From assembly GCA_012934845.2 (NCBI GenBank), contig WNNJ02000954.1, positions 1 to 64,000 on the forward strand: 64,000 nucleotides of DNA. Reading direction: 5' to 3'. The stretch is from Pomphorhynchus laevis. Its lineage: Eukaryota > Acanthocephala > Palaeacanthocephala > Echinorhynchida > Pomphorhynchidae. The translations under genes were made by a program, and so were the position numbers. Under the pieces are notes generated by a model. The model made no database searches. It was not told where the DNA came from and saw nothing but the letters and a program-made list of their open reading frames with translations. Positions 1 to 11,683 of this stretch are shown one piece after another; the first letter of the stretch is position 1, and every line of letters starts with the position of its first letter.

Positions 1-2605
1 AGAGCTTGAGCGGTACTTATTCCCAACACATTTTGTCTAAGTCTTTTGCTCTGAGTGATAAACACATGGTCTGTCAAATAGTACCGTTGACGTTGAACCT
101 TTCGTCATGGAGGCCGAGACGTTGTACAACTTGAAAACGAATGTAATTGTAGTAGCTGGCAGAATGAATAATATCATCTATATGTCGGCCGGTGATTTTA
201 ATTGATACTGCCACATCTTTCAGTGAATTAGGCTAATGGAAGTATGTCTTTAAGGCTGGAACATTATCAATGTTGGTTTTATTGATGACGCATAAAGATA
301 AGTAGACAAATGCTACATTATTCGACTGTTTAGATTTGCACACTCATCGTCGATGCTCAATTTTCCTTCAATGCGAACATTTAGATTCTTTAGCCGGTTA
401 TTTACTTCGGAATGTAAGTTACCTCCGGAGAACTAAAATTTCTTAGAAGTTATTTTGACAACCGAAAAATCCGAAAATTCGGATACATCTTGTTCAGATT
501 GATTAGATAAATTGGTTGCATGAGATTCTGCTACGATATTTCTGCTTTGAAGTTAGTACTTCGTTGAATTTTGGTAAGCCGATTCAAGATATTTGGCTAA
601 ATATAACGGTAATATCTGATTTTCGAGTAATTGTTACCGAATTGAATTTGATGATAATCCACTAATGATATTTCTCTGCTGAAACGGCCTCGAGATCGCA
701 ACTTCGGCTGAGAGAATGCAAACTTTGCACATGTTCGTTGATACTCTCCGAGTCTTGTTGTCGTCTTGTTAAAAGGCTATATCTCGCGAAAATCGAATTG
801 CTCCTCTTTATAAATAACTTGTCAAGAGTGATAATGATAGAATCAGAGTTTGATTGTTCTGATATACAATTATAAAGTGATGCACTTACGTATTTGATTA
901 AATAATAATTTATCGGGCGTATTATCGCCAAATGATTATCGAACAGTTTGCTCAAGTGTTTTTATTGATTTTCCTCATTAGGAGAATTTGGTTCACAATT
1001 TAACTTGTCAGGACTGAAAATTCTTTCGATTGATTTGAGTAAAATTTAGAACAGGTCAAAGTAGCAAGGCTTTACTTAAATCAATATCTACAAAAATGTA
1101 TAGGTTAGCAAACATAATATAAATGTATAACATATCATAAATAAAAGCGTGGGTAATATCACAGTATACACAGTACAATGTTTGAATAAATTGTATCAAA
1201 AAGAGTAGCCAATTTAAGGCTTTATTTAAACATCTAAAATGACAACATAATATGTTTTCAATAAACGATTATATGACATTGCGGACGTTCGTTTATTCAA
1301 GTAAGAACAGTCAAAAATTAAATAGTTGAATATTAAGTTAAAATTTACCCGCAAATGGGTCCGAAATATTAAATTTAAATTATTTAAAAAAATTGTGCTA
1401 AAAAACTAATATCAGTTTAATATTAAATAACTGATATAAAGTATTCTATACTAAATTAATGTTATTTATTCTCAAAAAATATATATTATTACAGTCAAAT
1501 ACATAAAAGATTATATGAATCACCAAGCGCATGATGATGGTCATTCAAAATTACAGTCTTAACTGAATGGTGTGAACTGAATATATATTTTTCTTCGAAA
1601 AGAGTAAAATCCTTTCTCCTTTCCTTTTTGGAACTTATAATATTGCTGTCAGTAATGGATCAATATTCGATAATGTTAAATGATGGTAACGATGTAAACT
1701 TAAAAAATATAATTTATCGCTTATCGATTTCCGCATAACAGTTTAAAAAATTTAATATATTTTATGCATGGCGTTTATCCACACGAGAGATAAAACTTAG
1801 TCACATTTCCGATTAGACAAATTAGTTTATCGGCACGAAATGAGCGTGTAATACTAATTGTAAATACCATGCAAATTTTGATGTGATAGTGTAAAGTGAT
1901 GTAACATTTACAAAATAAAATTTTCAATTATAGTTTTATTGATTTTATCGGCATCGATACTAAGTTGGAACTGAATCAAACCACATATGTTTCATGCATT
2001 TATATATAAAAATATCACTTATGTATTCATCAAAAAGCAAGATACAGCCACCAAAGAAACCATGTTGGATTTTATTGATAGCGATTTACTATATGATCGT
2101 CGATTTATAAAAGTAAGAAAACAAAAATAAATCAAATTTATTATTGATATATGTGATGTATATATATTTTAATTTATATTTAATTAAAATGAACAAAGAT
2201 ATATCGATACTATGTAAGGCGTTCGACTTTTATAATCGATACAACACTTATCAAACTACTTAATTTGTAATATAAACTACTTAATATAATACAAACTACT
2301 TAATATACTGAACTAACAATAATATTACAACGCTTTAAAATGCATACAGATTTAATAAATATAGTGTTTGATCAGTCGTGTACTGAATTCGGTTAGCATC
2401 ATTTGTATTCTTAATGACACTATATCTTTATAATATTAGAATAAAGAATACCAGACAATAACAAAATTATAATAAGATTTTCTTAAATACAAAAAGCGAC
2501 AGTAAATAAATAGGGGTTAACAAAATGAGATTAAATGAGGGTACAAAATAGAAAAACAAAATCGTCAAAAAACTGTCCTTAAAAATGTTTTCTATAAAAA
2601 CTGAC
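1..2605 (-). mobile_element. LTR-retrotransposon fossil (Ty3/Gypsy-like gag remnant), copy 1
   Basis: Minus-strand remnant, cut by the left window edge. A 97-codon open stretch (662-955) resembles the capsid part of Gypsy-type gag: a segment ending in an F-A-R box, then a T-R-R-Q-Q box, then E-S-I-x-E-x-V and an L-S-x-x-C motif. The rest (about 960-2605) is AT-rich and non-coding. It is broken, and no pol genes or clear terminal repeats are seen. The same segment recurs at 22163-24790 with almost no differences apart from one 23-bp length difference, so the element is old but the duplication is recent. Family assignment rests on motif resemblance only. Confidence 0.6.
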
Positions 2606-3510
2606 TCTATACCTCTAAGTACACTATGGAAAATATTTAACTTGCCAGTGAAAATGGGTGGTCTTATTAATCCTTGTCGATCAGTTGTGACAAACTATCA
2701 CAATGCGCTTTTCATTTGCCGGGGTTTCTTGGAGAGCGTGTTCGTATCGGATACGCCAGTCAATCAAGATGACAACAGAGCTAAAGTATCAGCATCTAAC
2801 AATGAACGACACTTACAAGACAGATCTACATTATACAGTGATTTAAACGACGGCTTACGAAATGCACTTGACCATGCTTCTGTATACGGATCATCCTCTT
2901 GGCTCACGGCTTATCCATCCTCTTATAGTGGGACAATTCTGAACAATACAGTCTTTAAAGACTCAATCGCTGCACGCTATGGTCAGCTCGTCAAAGATGC
3001 TCCTCGTTGGTGTTCATGTTACGCCCCCAATACTCTCTTCCTCTTTGTTCTGCAAATATGGTTTCCTACCCTCGATTCGCCACAACTGTATTCGAGACTA
3101 TATTGCGAGGACATTAACAAAAGTTGTCTTGTGTGTTAAGACTGAACCACAACTGAATCCAGTCCACGATGTTATCAAACACAAGCAACCACAAAAGACA
3201 AAAATACACGGTTAGATATTGGCTGCAATGGCTTTTTTGGCGGAAACGCAGAGCGCACTTTCATGGATATTTGTATTTTAAATATACATGCGCCCTCGAA
3301 CGCCGGCAAATCTCCCGAGTCAGCATTTAACTACCATGTCCAACGTAAGTTGTCCAAATATAATGAAAGAGTACGCGAAGTCGAACACTCCAGTTTATTA
3401 CCATTTGTCGTCTCCAGTTCAGGGGATCTTGCTATAGATTCAAATCGTTGCCTACAGACAATCTCGCACAAGCTTGCAGACAAGTTAACCTTAAAACAAT
3501 TTAGGGTTAA
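2606..3510 (+). mobile_element. LINE-type element fragment, RT C-terminus plus restriction-like endonuclease region
   Basis: 5'-truncated, frameshifted C-terminal half of a retroelement protein. Three overlapping frames read in order: a segment with GSSSWLTAYP followed by FKDSIAARYGQ (2600-3000); a Cys/His segment with SIRHNCIRD and EPQLNP (3060-3160); then LDIGCNGFFGG and FMDICILNIHAP (3210-3300), and NERVREVEHSSLLPFVVS (3350-3420). This order (SSWL box, CCHC-like box, acidic D...FxDV box, REVEHxS box) is a recurrent layout in animal retroelement proteins. The middle part looks like a PD-(D/E)XK-type nuclease, by inference. At least two frameshifts (around 3010-3060 and 3200-3260) break it. 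It starts exactly where the duplicated fossil segment stops. Confidence 0.6.
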
Positions 3511-3539
3511 CTGGAACCTTAAAACAATTTTGGTTTCAA

Positions 3540-3770
3540 ATAAACATACAATTTCAGTTCCAGATTTCAGTTCCAGATTTCAGTTCCGCTCACTTCGCTC
3601 CCGGAAAATCTTGTCCACCAAGATTGTAAAACAATCAAACTACAATCTTCGACGACAACCAACGACAACCTTCGACGACAACTAACGACAACCATCCGCT
3701 TGACAATTATCGACAACCATCGACAACCATCGACGACATCCGCTCGCTACTTACAACTAACGACTTGCAG
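3540..3770 (+). repeat. Short-period repeats in LINE 5' leader (CGACAAC-rich)
   Basis: Two tandem stretches: a TTTCAGTTCCAGA-type repeat at about 3550-3590, and repeated CGACAAC / ACAACCATCGAC units at about 3648-3745. They lie just upstream of the ATG of the LINE ORF1 at 3823 and probably belong to that element's 5' UTR. Confidence 0.6.
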
Positions 3771-3822
3771 ACTAACGGAGTTTAAACATTCTTGATTATA
3801 ACTAACTAATTAACATTTTATT

Positions 3823-5201
3823 ATGGCAAAGAGAAAGCTAACTAAAAATGTCGGCCAGCAACTCAAGTCCGTCAAGGAAGCTTACATCGAAAAGCAAATT
3901 GGATGCGACAACAAGAACTGCAATGTTTGGACTCACGTTGCCATTCCTTTCACTGACGAGGACAACGTTTTAAATCGGAATTTCCTCTGCGGCTTCTGTT
4001 GTGCTGCCCTCGTAGGTAAGCTAATGAAGAATGACCACTCAAACGGTGGAGACGTTCTGAACGCTAACAAAACAGATTTGTGCTCAATAAATAAACTTGA
4101 TGATATATCTCAGTCGACTCAGACCGCTGTTATACATGGAACATCAACAAACGACAACATATCTTCCAATCTATCGTCGTCATCCGTTTGCTTACTAACT
4201 CCTTCGTCATCTATGAAACCCGTTCTTTAAACTTCTCTCACACACACTCCTCCTTTAACTACGGATAAAACTTCCCTAATCTTCATCTTCCTAACAATGC
4301 AAACAGTAAAGGCCTTCATCTCGTACCTCATTTTTCCTATTCATCCCCACATCTAAATACATCTCATACTTCTTTCTTCTCTTCACGTACTCCTTACTCT
4401 ACCTCTACCGTATCACTTCTCAATAATTTACATCCTTCTGTCAAAATTATCTCCAGTAACATCTCCGTTCAACCTATTCAACAATCCACTTCTGTCACAC
4501 ATGCTCCAACCGTATCACCTATCGATAATTTACATCCATCCGTCAAAATCATCTCCAGTAACATCTCCGATCAACCGATTCAACACTCCACTCCTGTCAC
4601 ACATGCTCCAAACTATCTTAAATCTTCACTTAGCACCCCTGTCATTTCCACGTTTATCTGCTCTTCTGCCTCTACTACTATCAGGTCTGTCCGTCCACCA
4701 CTACGTAATCGTTTTCCTTCGCGCGATCGATGCATTATCATATCTAATTTAAAGGTTTCCGAATCTGCTTCTCCTCAATGTCGCCTCGATGATGATGTAT
4801 CTGCTTTCAGGTCTATCCTAGCAAACCATTCTTCCTGATAATAATCCATCCCTCTTCAATAATATCGCTCCTGTATCTTTGATCCGTTTAAACAAATCCA
4901 CTAAATCCAATCATCTCAGTCCTCCACTCCTAAAATCGTTTTCCGACATAGTTCACATGCATCCTTGGTACTTTCCCAACGTTTTAAACTTCTTACCACT
5001 TCGTCTACTAGTCGTATCTTTCCTGACCGCTCCCCTTCTGATATTGCCCAGCTCAATTTAGCTCGCATTGAGAAACATCGACGTGAAACAAACGGCGAGT
5101 CATCCTTATCTATACGTCAAATCAATGGAAATTTTCACGTTGTACACACAAGGCCAAAAATTCGATGGCGTCCCATCTCTCCCCCTTGTCTTCTTCGCTA
5201 G
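3823..5201 (+). pseudogene. LINE ORF1 (zinc-finger nucleic-acid-binding protein), broken
   Basis: Begins with an ATG at 3823 and a basic N-terminus. A PHD/zinc-finger-like cluster follows (CDNKNC, then W-T-H, then CGFCC), as seen at the N-terminus of ORF1 in CR1/L2-group LINEs. The frame closes at 4230. Similar Ser/Pro/Thr-rich coding continues in other frames, and the C-terminal part is readable again at 4879-5201: SDIVH, then VLSQRFKLL, then PDRSPSDIAQLNLARIE. This matches the RRM-like ORF1 tail with its PDRTP motif in related LINEs. ORF1 therefore spans about 1.4 kb with at least two frame changes. In the intact family the product binds element RNA. It overlaps the ORF2 start (5165) by about 37 bp. 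Confidence 0.65.
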
Positions 5202-8056
5202 TCGATCTCGCTCCTAAGCATACTTTTCGTCTTAGTCTATTCAACACTCGCTTCATTCTTCATAAAGCTGATATGCTCATTGATATCTTCGATCAATTAT
5301 CTATCGATATTCTCTGCATTACCAAATCCTGGCATTGTGACTCCGACGATCTTGCTATTCGTCGTCTATGTCGCTCTGGTTGTTCTTTAGTTGAATCAGA
5401 TCGTCCAATTGCCTCTCATACATCTACTGATTTTAACCATGGCAATATAGTTGCCATTGCTCGTCACCCAATGTCTTTACGTAAAATTAACGTTAACATC
5501 CGTTACACCTCGTTCGAATTACTCATATGTAGATTATCAACTCCTTTCCCTCTGGAACTTGTGATTGTATACCGTCCAGGTTCAGTTGCCCCCTCACATT
5601 TCTTCTTTAACGACCTTGCAGATCTTATGTATCACTGTTCCTTGTCTTATACTCCTTCGTTTGTTCTCGGGGACTTTAACATTCGTCTTGATCGCCCGGC
5701 TGACCCTGACTCTATCACTTTAACTAATCTTTTTTCTGATTTTAACTATAAATTACTTTCAACAAGCCCAACTCATATTCTCGGCGGTGCTCTCGACATC
5801 ATTGCTGTCCCTATCTGCTTCAATGACTATACTTCCTTGTCAATTACTGATCCCGGTTTGTCCGATCATTTCCTTGTCACTCTTACTCGTCCCCATCCTC
5901 CGTCTCCGCCTCCACCAATATCCACACCAAGTCGACCCTGGAAACTTCTCGATATCCCTATTCTCTGCACAGCCTTACTCAATTCTTCACTCTTTTCACT
6001 TCCTCTTAACTATCTCTCCCGATGATCTCTGCATTCTGTTTGATTCTGAACTTATGTCTATCATCAATAAACTTCTGCCTAGTCGACTCCGACGCTCTCA
6101 GCGCTTGCGCCATGCTCCCTGGTTCGATTTTGACTGTAGTATTTCTAAGCGTCGACTCCGTCACTCTTTTCGTGTGTATAATCGTTTTCTTAAATGTTCT
6201 CCCAACTCACTCACTCCAAATCTCCGTGATTCCTACTTTTCTCTATGCCGTTCACATCTTATTCTTATACGTACTAAACGTACTATCTTTTGGCGAAATC
6301 AACTCGAGTCATCTTCCAACTCTAAATCTCATTGGAAAATCTTAAACTCAATTCTTTCACGATCATCTACTTCTTGTAATATAAATCCTGATGAATTTTC
6401 TTCTTATCTACAAACTAAGCTATCTAATTTACTTTCCCTACTACCCGTAGCCCCCTTGTACCCACTCTTCTCTTTAGATACTTCCCTCCCAGAACTATTC
6501 CACCTTCTTCCCGTTTCGTCTGATGAAGTTTCTTCGGTTCTGCTGTCATTACCTAATAAAACCTCTCCTTCTGACCCAATTCCAACTCACTTGCTCAAAA
6601 ATATCTGCTCCTCTATCTCACCCTTCCTAACCACATTGTTCAACTCGTCCATCCGTAGCCGTACATTTCCTTCCATCTGGAAATGCGCCACTGTTCGTCC
6701 TATCATCAAAAAGCAATCTCTCGACTCCTCACTACCATCTTCGTACCGTCCAATCTCACTTCTCCCAACCCTCTCTAAACTCCTTGAGTGTCTCGTTCTC
6801 AAGCAAGTTAATACATATCTCTTTTCCTCTAACTTGATTCCTCCCTTCCAAGCCGCTTTTCGCTCTAATCACTCTACTGAAATTGCCTGTCTTAAAGTTT
6901 ATAATGACTTACTCATCTCGCGCGATCATAAATTATGTAGTGTCATAGTTTCTCTTGATCTATCGTCTGTTTTTGACATCGTCGATCACTCGATTCTTCT
7001 ATATCGCTTCGTCATGATTATGGCTTCTCTTTACCCACTGTATCATGGTTTTCTTCATATCTGTGAAGCCGTACATTTCGCGTATATTCTAACTCTTCTC
7101 TCTCCCATCCTTCGTCCATTCCGTCCGGTGTTCCGCAAGGCTCCGTATTAGGCCCTATACTTTTCTCTCTTCTTCTTGGTGATTTGTCTTTGATTTCTCA
7201 TAAATTTAACTTCAATGTTATGCAATATGCTGATGACATTCTCATCTATGCTCACGCACCTGCTTATCGTATTCATGATCATTGTGTTTCTGTTTCCAGC
7301 TGTCTTGTCTCAATTTCCAACCGTCTTTCTTCCCTTCGCCTTTCTCTGAATCCTGATAAATCTAAAATTATGTGGATCCTACCTCGAAGCTTCGGCGTAG
7401 AACCTCCTTCCGTATCATTAAATTCTACAATTCTTCCTATCGTTGATAATCTCGTTTTCCTAGGCTTTCATTTCGACAACCGACTTTCACTTAAACCTTT
7501 CGTTAGTGATAAAGTACGCTCATCTACCTTGATACTCCGCAATCTCCGTCAAGTTCGTAGATTGATCGATTTCCCTTCTTGTATGACTCTCATATCTTCT
7601 CTTCTTTTCTCAAGACTTGATTACTGTCTTAGTCTATTTTCCAACTCACCTAAATCCACTCTTCTTCCTTTACAACGCATCATCAACGCTGTCGTTCGAG
7701 TTCTCCTCCGTCTTCGTCGTTTTGATCATACATCCCACTATCTTGTTTCTCTTGATTGGCCTACCATTTAATGTCGTGTTCAAATTCGTCTTCTTATCAT
7801 TGCTTTTCGCCTTATAACTTATCATACCCCTTCATTTCTCAACCTTCCTTTTCTCGACAATTCTCGTACTGTGTATTGTGCTCTGCGTTCCCGTAATTCC
7901 CTTCTTTTACATGTCCCAATCTACTCTACCTCTTTTGGCTTCCGCTCCTTCGTTGTGGCTGCTCCTCTCTTGTGGAATCAACTGCCTATTCATATCCGCC
8001 AATCAACATCTATGCCGTACTTCAAACGCCAAATCCAATTCTTTTTCAACAATTAA
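5165..8056 (+). pseudogene. LINE ORF2 (APE endonuclease + reverse transcriptase), broken
   Basis: N-terminal APE-type endonuclease at 5165-6010, with ILCITKSWH, VLGDFNIRLD and LSDHFLVTL motifs in the expected order. The frame then shifts near 5940-6010. The RT domain follows: CATVRPIIKKQ, SSYRPISLLPTLSKLLE, VSLDLSSVFDIVDHSIL. A second frameshift near 7005 precedes GSVLGPILFSLL and the catalytic QYADDILIY box at about 7225. The thumb/C-terminal part ends in LLWNQLPIHIRQS. An in-frame stop near 7769 and a 3-bp insertion near 7172 are also visible against the 9799-11601 copy. The intact enzyme would nick target DNA and reverse-transcribe the element RNA (target-primed reverse transcription). Confidence 0.85.
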
Positions 8057-8160
8057 CTAATTACCTTGACCTTTGTTGTTCTTTTTTTGTTTGTTAGTGG
8101 TCATGTAAGCGTGCATTTTGCACGCATTTGCCACGTTAAATAAATTATTGTATTGTATTA

Positions 8161-8505
8161 AGTGTCAGACAAACTACGTTAGTGAAATCAAGCAGCTCCG
8201 ATAATCCGTTGGATTACTTCTTATGCGCGCAATTTCTATGAGTATTGCACTGCCCCGTTTAAAACTCCATCATCCTGTTGGAAATAGCTTCAATCGCTAA
8301 TTGACAAACAACTAATTTCCGCATTTCACACGAACACAACAATTTTTGAAAAATCAAACTGATAGTTTTCATTGGACCCATTTGCGGGGAAACCCCATAA
8401 TGTTGTATATTATATTATAATTAAAAAATATTATATGTCGACTTCCAAGGGAGCTGAAGCTCGTAAGGAAGCATCACATCGAATAAAAAACAGCGGAAAA
8501 AAACA
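8161..8505. other. Unassigned stretch between LINEs
   Basis: No coding signal on either strand that I trust. It may include the 3' end of the minus-strand LINE that begins at about 8506, but I see no recognisable tail. Confidence 0.3.
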
Positions 8506-8801
8506 TCAAGAGTTCATGAGGTCAAGCTTTAGACGTTTTTTGAATTGCGCAGCAGAAGAGCAGTTGATCACATCAGGTGATAATCCATTCCATCGTTTAC
8601 AGGCGCGATCCATCACTGTCGTACAATTTGTTCGATGCTTTGAGCGATGCTTCAAACATAGCTCGTATCCACGTAACATTGAGGATTCACGAAGACAGAA
8701 TAGCTGCTTACACGGATGGTTAGGCACGCGCAGCGACATCGACACTAGTGTATGATCTGCAATCAACAGATCGCATTCAATAGATCTCATATCCAACGCC
8801 T
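8506..8801 (-). mobile_element. Minus-strand CR1-like LINE, ORF2 C-terminal piece (1 of 3)
   Basis: Reads on the minus strand as the end of a LINE ORF2: LRGYELCLKHRSKHR, then VMDRACKRWNGLSPDVIN and FKKRLKLDL, the usual WN-LP-V ... FK-RLD C-terminus. Its upstream side (8795-8801) is the 7-bp target AACGCCT, duplicated at 9604-9610 beyond an inserted LINE. Removing the insert continues the same frame into the piece at 9604-9802 (PYPVILEALDMRSIE across the junction). Confidence 0.75.
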
Positions 8802-9603
8802 ACTCAATACAGCGATTGAGTCTTTGAAGACTGTATTGTTTAGAATTTTTATCCTCCCCCGTAAACCAAACATATCTCCTCCCACTGTATCTTTTGCCCC
8901 ATCGATCATCCCCATAGTCCACAATCTCACTTTCTTAAGCTTCCATTTCGATGATCACCTTTCCCTTAAACCCTTCGTCTGTGACAAGGTCCGCTCGTCT
9001 AACTAATTCTCCGTGACATCCGCCGTATCCGCTCCCTTATCGACTTCCGTTCCTGTATGTCTCTTCTTTTATCGCTTATTTTCCCTAAAATCGATTACTG
9101 CCTTAGCATTTTCGCCAATACTCCAAAATCCATCATCCTACCACTACAACGCATAATCAACTCCGCCGTTCGAGTGATCTTTCGTCTCCGTCGCTTCGAC
9201 CACATATCATTATATCTTGCCCAACTCTTCTGGCCCACCATCCACATCCGCATCAAACTCTGCCTTATCGTAACTTTTCGTCTCATCGCTGTCGGCTCCC
9301 CATCGTTCATCAACCTTCTTTTCTAAGACGACACTCGCCTCACCTCGCTATCGCCGCGTTCCCGGCATACCCTCTTACTCCACGTTCCCAATTACTCCAA
9401 CCACTATGGTATCCGATCCTTCCTCGTCGCCGCCTCACTCGCCTGGAATCAACTCTCTCGACGTCCGCCGCGCTCCCTCCTTGTTCACATTCAAACACCT
9501 CCTTCGTTCACACCTTCTCGACACATAATTTACGTTTTTGTTTTTGTTGTGGTCATGTAAGCGTGCGCTGGCACGCATTTGCCACGTTAAATAAATCTTT
9601 TTT
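8802..9603 (+). mobile_element. CR1/L2-group LINE subfamily B, 5'-truncated insertion
   Basis: Plus-strand 3' portion of a LINE related to, but distinct from, the 3540-8160 family. It reads RT thumb and C-terminal coding (PIVHNLTFLSFHFDDHLSL, then PLQRIINSAVRVIFRLRRF) with frameshifts, then a 3' UTR with the hairpin GCGTGCG-CTGG-CACGC and TTTGCCACGTTAAATAAA. It is flanked by a perfect 7-bp target-site duplication, AACGCCT (8795-8801 and 9604-9610), inside the minus-strand LINE. Confidence 0.85.
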
Positions 9604-9802
9604 AACGCCTCTAGTATAACTGGATAAGGAATGGAGCAATTGGCCGGACCCAAGTGCGTGGCTCTTCTCAAAATGTTGTCGAATTCACTCAATTCTGATT
9701 TCAGTTGAGGGTGTGTCGCGTAAGATGCATAGAGCATATGTGATTTTAAAAGACTCGAATATACAATGCGTAAAGCCTTTGGCTCAAATCGTCCAACGTT
9801 TC
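9604..9802 (-). mobile_element. Minus-strand CR1-like LINE, thumb piece (2 of 3)
   Basis: On the minus strand this reads ALRIVYSSLLKSHMLYAS, then ELSEFDNILRRATHLG and SIPYPVILEAL, the conserved LINE RT thumb segment (YxSLVxSxLEYAS ... LExxQRRATxL). Frame continuity holds on both sides: to 12335 across the inserted pair of LINEs (GFLIR joining NVGRFEP), and to 8801 across the subfamily B insertion. Confidence 0.8.
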
Positions 9803-11601
9803 TTATACGTACTAAACGTACTCTCTTTTGGCGAAATCAACTCGAGTCATCTTCCAACTCGAAATCTCATTGGAAAATCTTAAACTCAATTCTTTCACGA
9901 TCATCTACCCCTTGTAATATAAATCCTGATGAATTTTCTTCTTATCTACAAACTAAGCTATCTAATTTACTTTCCCTACTACCCATAGCCCCCTTGTACC
10001 CACTCTTATCTTTAAATACTTCCCTCCCAGAACTATTCCACCTTCTTCCCGTTTCGTCTGATGAAGTTTCTTCGGTTCTGATGTCATTACCTAATAAAAC
10101 CTCTCCTTCTGACCCAATTCCCACTCACTTACTTAAAAATATCTGCACTTTTATCTTACCCTTCCTAACCACATTGTTCAACTCGTCCATCCGTAGCTGT
10201 ACATTTCCTTCCATCTGGAAATGCGCCACTGTTCGTCCTATCATCAAAAAGCAATCTCTCGACTCTTCACTACCATCTTCGTACCGTCCAATCTCACTTC
10301 TCCCAACCCTCTCTAAACTCCTTGAGCGTCTCGTTCTTAAGCAAGTTAATACATATCTCTATTCCTCTAACTTATTTCCTCCCTTCCAAGCCGCTTTTCG
10401 CTCTAATTACTCTACCGAAATTGCATGTCTTAAAGTTTATAACGACTTACTCATATCGCGCGATCATAAATTATGTAGTGTCATAGTTTCTTTTGATCTA
10501 TCGTCTGCTTTTGACATCGTCGATCACTCGATTCTTCTCCATCGCCTTCGTCATGATTATGGCTTCTCTTTACCCACTGTATCATGGTTTTCTTCATATC
10601 TATCAAACCGTACATTTCGCGTATATTCTAACTCTTCTCTCTCCCATCCTTCGTCCATTCCGTCCGGTGTTCCGCAAGGCTCCGTATTAGGCCCTATACT
10701 TTTCTCTCTTCTTGGTGATTTGTCTTCGATTTCTCATAAATTTAACTTCCATGTTATGCAATATGCTGATGACATTCTCATCTATGCTCATGCACCTGTT
10801 TATCGTATTCGCGATCTTAGTGTTTCTGCTTCCGACTGTCTTGTCTCAATTTCCAATCATCTTTCTTCCCTTCGCCTTTCTCTGAATCCTGATAAATCCA
10901 AAATTATGTGGATCCTACCTCGACGCCTCGGCTTCGAACCTCCCTCCGTATCATTAAATTCTAAAATTCTTCCTATCGTTGATAATCTCGTTTTCCTAGG
11001 CTTCCATTTTGACAACCGACTTTCACTTAAACCTTTCGTTAGAGATAAAGTACGCTCATCTACCTTGATACTCCGCAACCTCCGTCAAGTTCGTAGATTG
11101 ATCGATTTCCCTTCTTGTATGACTCTCATATCATCTCTCCTTTTTTCTAGACTCGATTATTGTCTTAGTCTATTTTCCAACTCACCTAAATCCACTCTTC
11201 TTCCCCTACAACGCATCGTCAACGCAGCTGTCCGAATTCTCCTCCGTCTTCGTCGTTTTGATCACACATCCTACCATCTTGCTTCTCTCGATTTGCCTAC
11301 AATTTATTGTCGTGTTCAAATTCGTCTTCTTATCGTTGCTTTCCGCCTTGTAACTTTTCATACCCCTTCATTTCTCAACCTTCCTTTTCTTGATAATTCT
11401 CGTCCTGTTTACTGCTCCTTGCGTTCCTGTAATTCCCTTCTTTTACATGTCCCAAACTACTCTACCTCCTTTGGACTCCGCTCCTTCCTGGTGGCTGCTC
11501 CTCTATCGTGGAATCATCTGCCCATTCATATACGCCAATCAACTTCCCTGCAGTGCTTCAAACGACAAATCCGATTACATCTGAACAATTTAACTGCTTG
11601 A
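9766..11601 (+). CDS. LINE ORF2 fragment, reverse transcriptase, open 611-codon frame
   Basis: One uninterrupted frame, with its first dozen codons from flanking DNA and the rest LINE-derived. It lacks the endonuclease. RT motifs are complete: CATVRPIIKKQ, SSYRPISLLPTLSKLLER, VIVSFDLSSAFDIVDHSIL, SGVPQGSVLGPILF, QYADDILIY (catalytic YADD), then the thumb with RLDYCLSLFSNSPKS and the C-terminal WNHLPIHIRQS. Because it is 5'-truncated it has no promoter of its own and is a dead-on-arrival insertion, but it has accumulated no stop, so it is young. It serves as the reference for copies 1 and 3. Confidence 0.85.
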   Translation: MRKAFGSNRPTFLIRTKRTLFWRNQLESSSNSKSHWKILNSILSRSSTPCNINPDEFSSYLQTKLSNLLSLLPIAPLYPLLSLNTSLPELFHLLPVSSDEVSSVLMSLPNKTSPSDPIPTHLLKNICTFILPFLTTLFNSSIRSCTFPSIWKCATVRPIIKKQSLDSSLPSSYRPISLLPTLSKLLERLVLKQVNTYLYSSNLFPPFQAAFRSNYSTEIACLKVYNDLLISRDHKLCSVIVSFDLSSAFDIVDHSILLHRLRHDYGFSLPTVSWFSSYLSNRTFRVYSNSSLSHPSSIPSGVPQGSVLGPILFSLLGDLSSISHKFNFHVMQYADDILIYAHAPVYRIRDLSVSASDCLVSISNHLSSLRLSLNPDKSKIMWILPRRLGFEPPSVSLNSKILPIVDNLVFLGFHFDNRLSLKPFVRDKVRSSTLILRNLRQVRRLIDFPSCMTLISSLLFSRLDYCLSLFSNSPKSTLLPLQRIVNAAVRILLRLRRFDHTSYHLASLDLPTIYCRVQIRLLIVAFRLVTFHTPSFLNLPFLDNSRPVYCSLRSCNSLLLHVPNYSTSFGLRSFLVAAPLSWNHLPIHIRQSTSLQCFKRQIRLHLNNLTA

Positions 11602-11680
11602 CTTTCTCATTTTTGTTTGTGGTCTTGTAAGCGTACAGCTTGTACGCATTTGCCACATTAAATAAATTTGTATTATTATT
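9799..11680 (+). mobile_element. CR1/L2-group LINE copy 2, 5'-truncated, RT frame open
   Basis: Similarity to copy 1 begins at about 9799 (equivalent to 6262 there) and runs to a 3' UTR with the hairpin GCGTACA-GCT-TGTACGC, TTTGCCACATTAAATAAA and a TATTATTATT end. The 5' end is truncated inside ORF2. It sits in the minus-strand LINE, directly followed by copy 3. Confidence 0.9.
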
Positions 11681-11683
11681 ATT

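Larger units (their letters stand above)
3540..8160 (+). mobile_element. CR1/L2-group LINE, near full-length broken copy (copy 1)
   Basis: About 4.6 kb element with 5' leader repeats, ORF1 (3823-about 5201), ORF2 (5165-8056) overlapping the end of ORF1, and a short 3' UTR. The UTR holds a hairpin (GCGTGCA-TTT-TGCACGC, about 8111-8127), the conserved TTTGCCACGTTAAATAAA tail and a short ATTGT-type end repeat. The absence of a poly(A) tail and the presence of a microsatellite-like end are typical of the CR1/L2 group. Closest relatives in the window are 9799-11680 and 11684-12334. Confidence 0.85.

Noticed and set aside
6587-6802. 71-codon minus-strand frame, and similar ones at 9942-10124 and 10857-11078
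   Set aside because: Antisense shadows of LINE ORF2.
8372-8755. 127-codon plus-strand frame
   Set aside because: The minus strand of the same stretch is clearly the C-terminus of a LINE ORF2, so this is a shadow.
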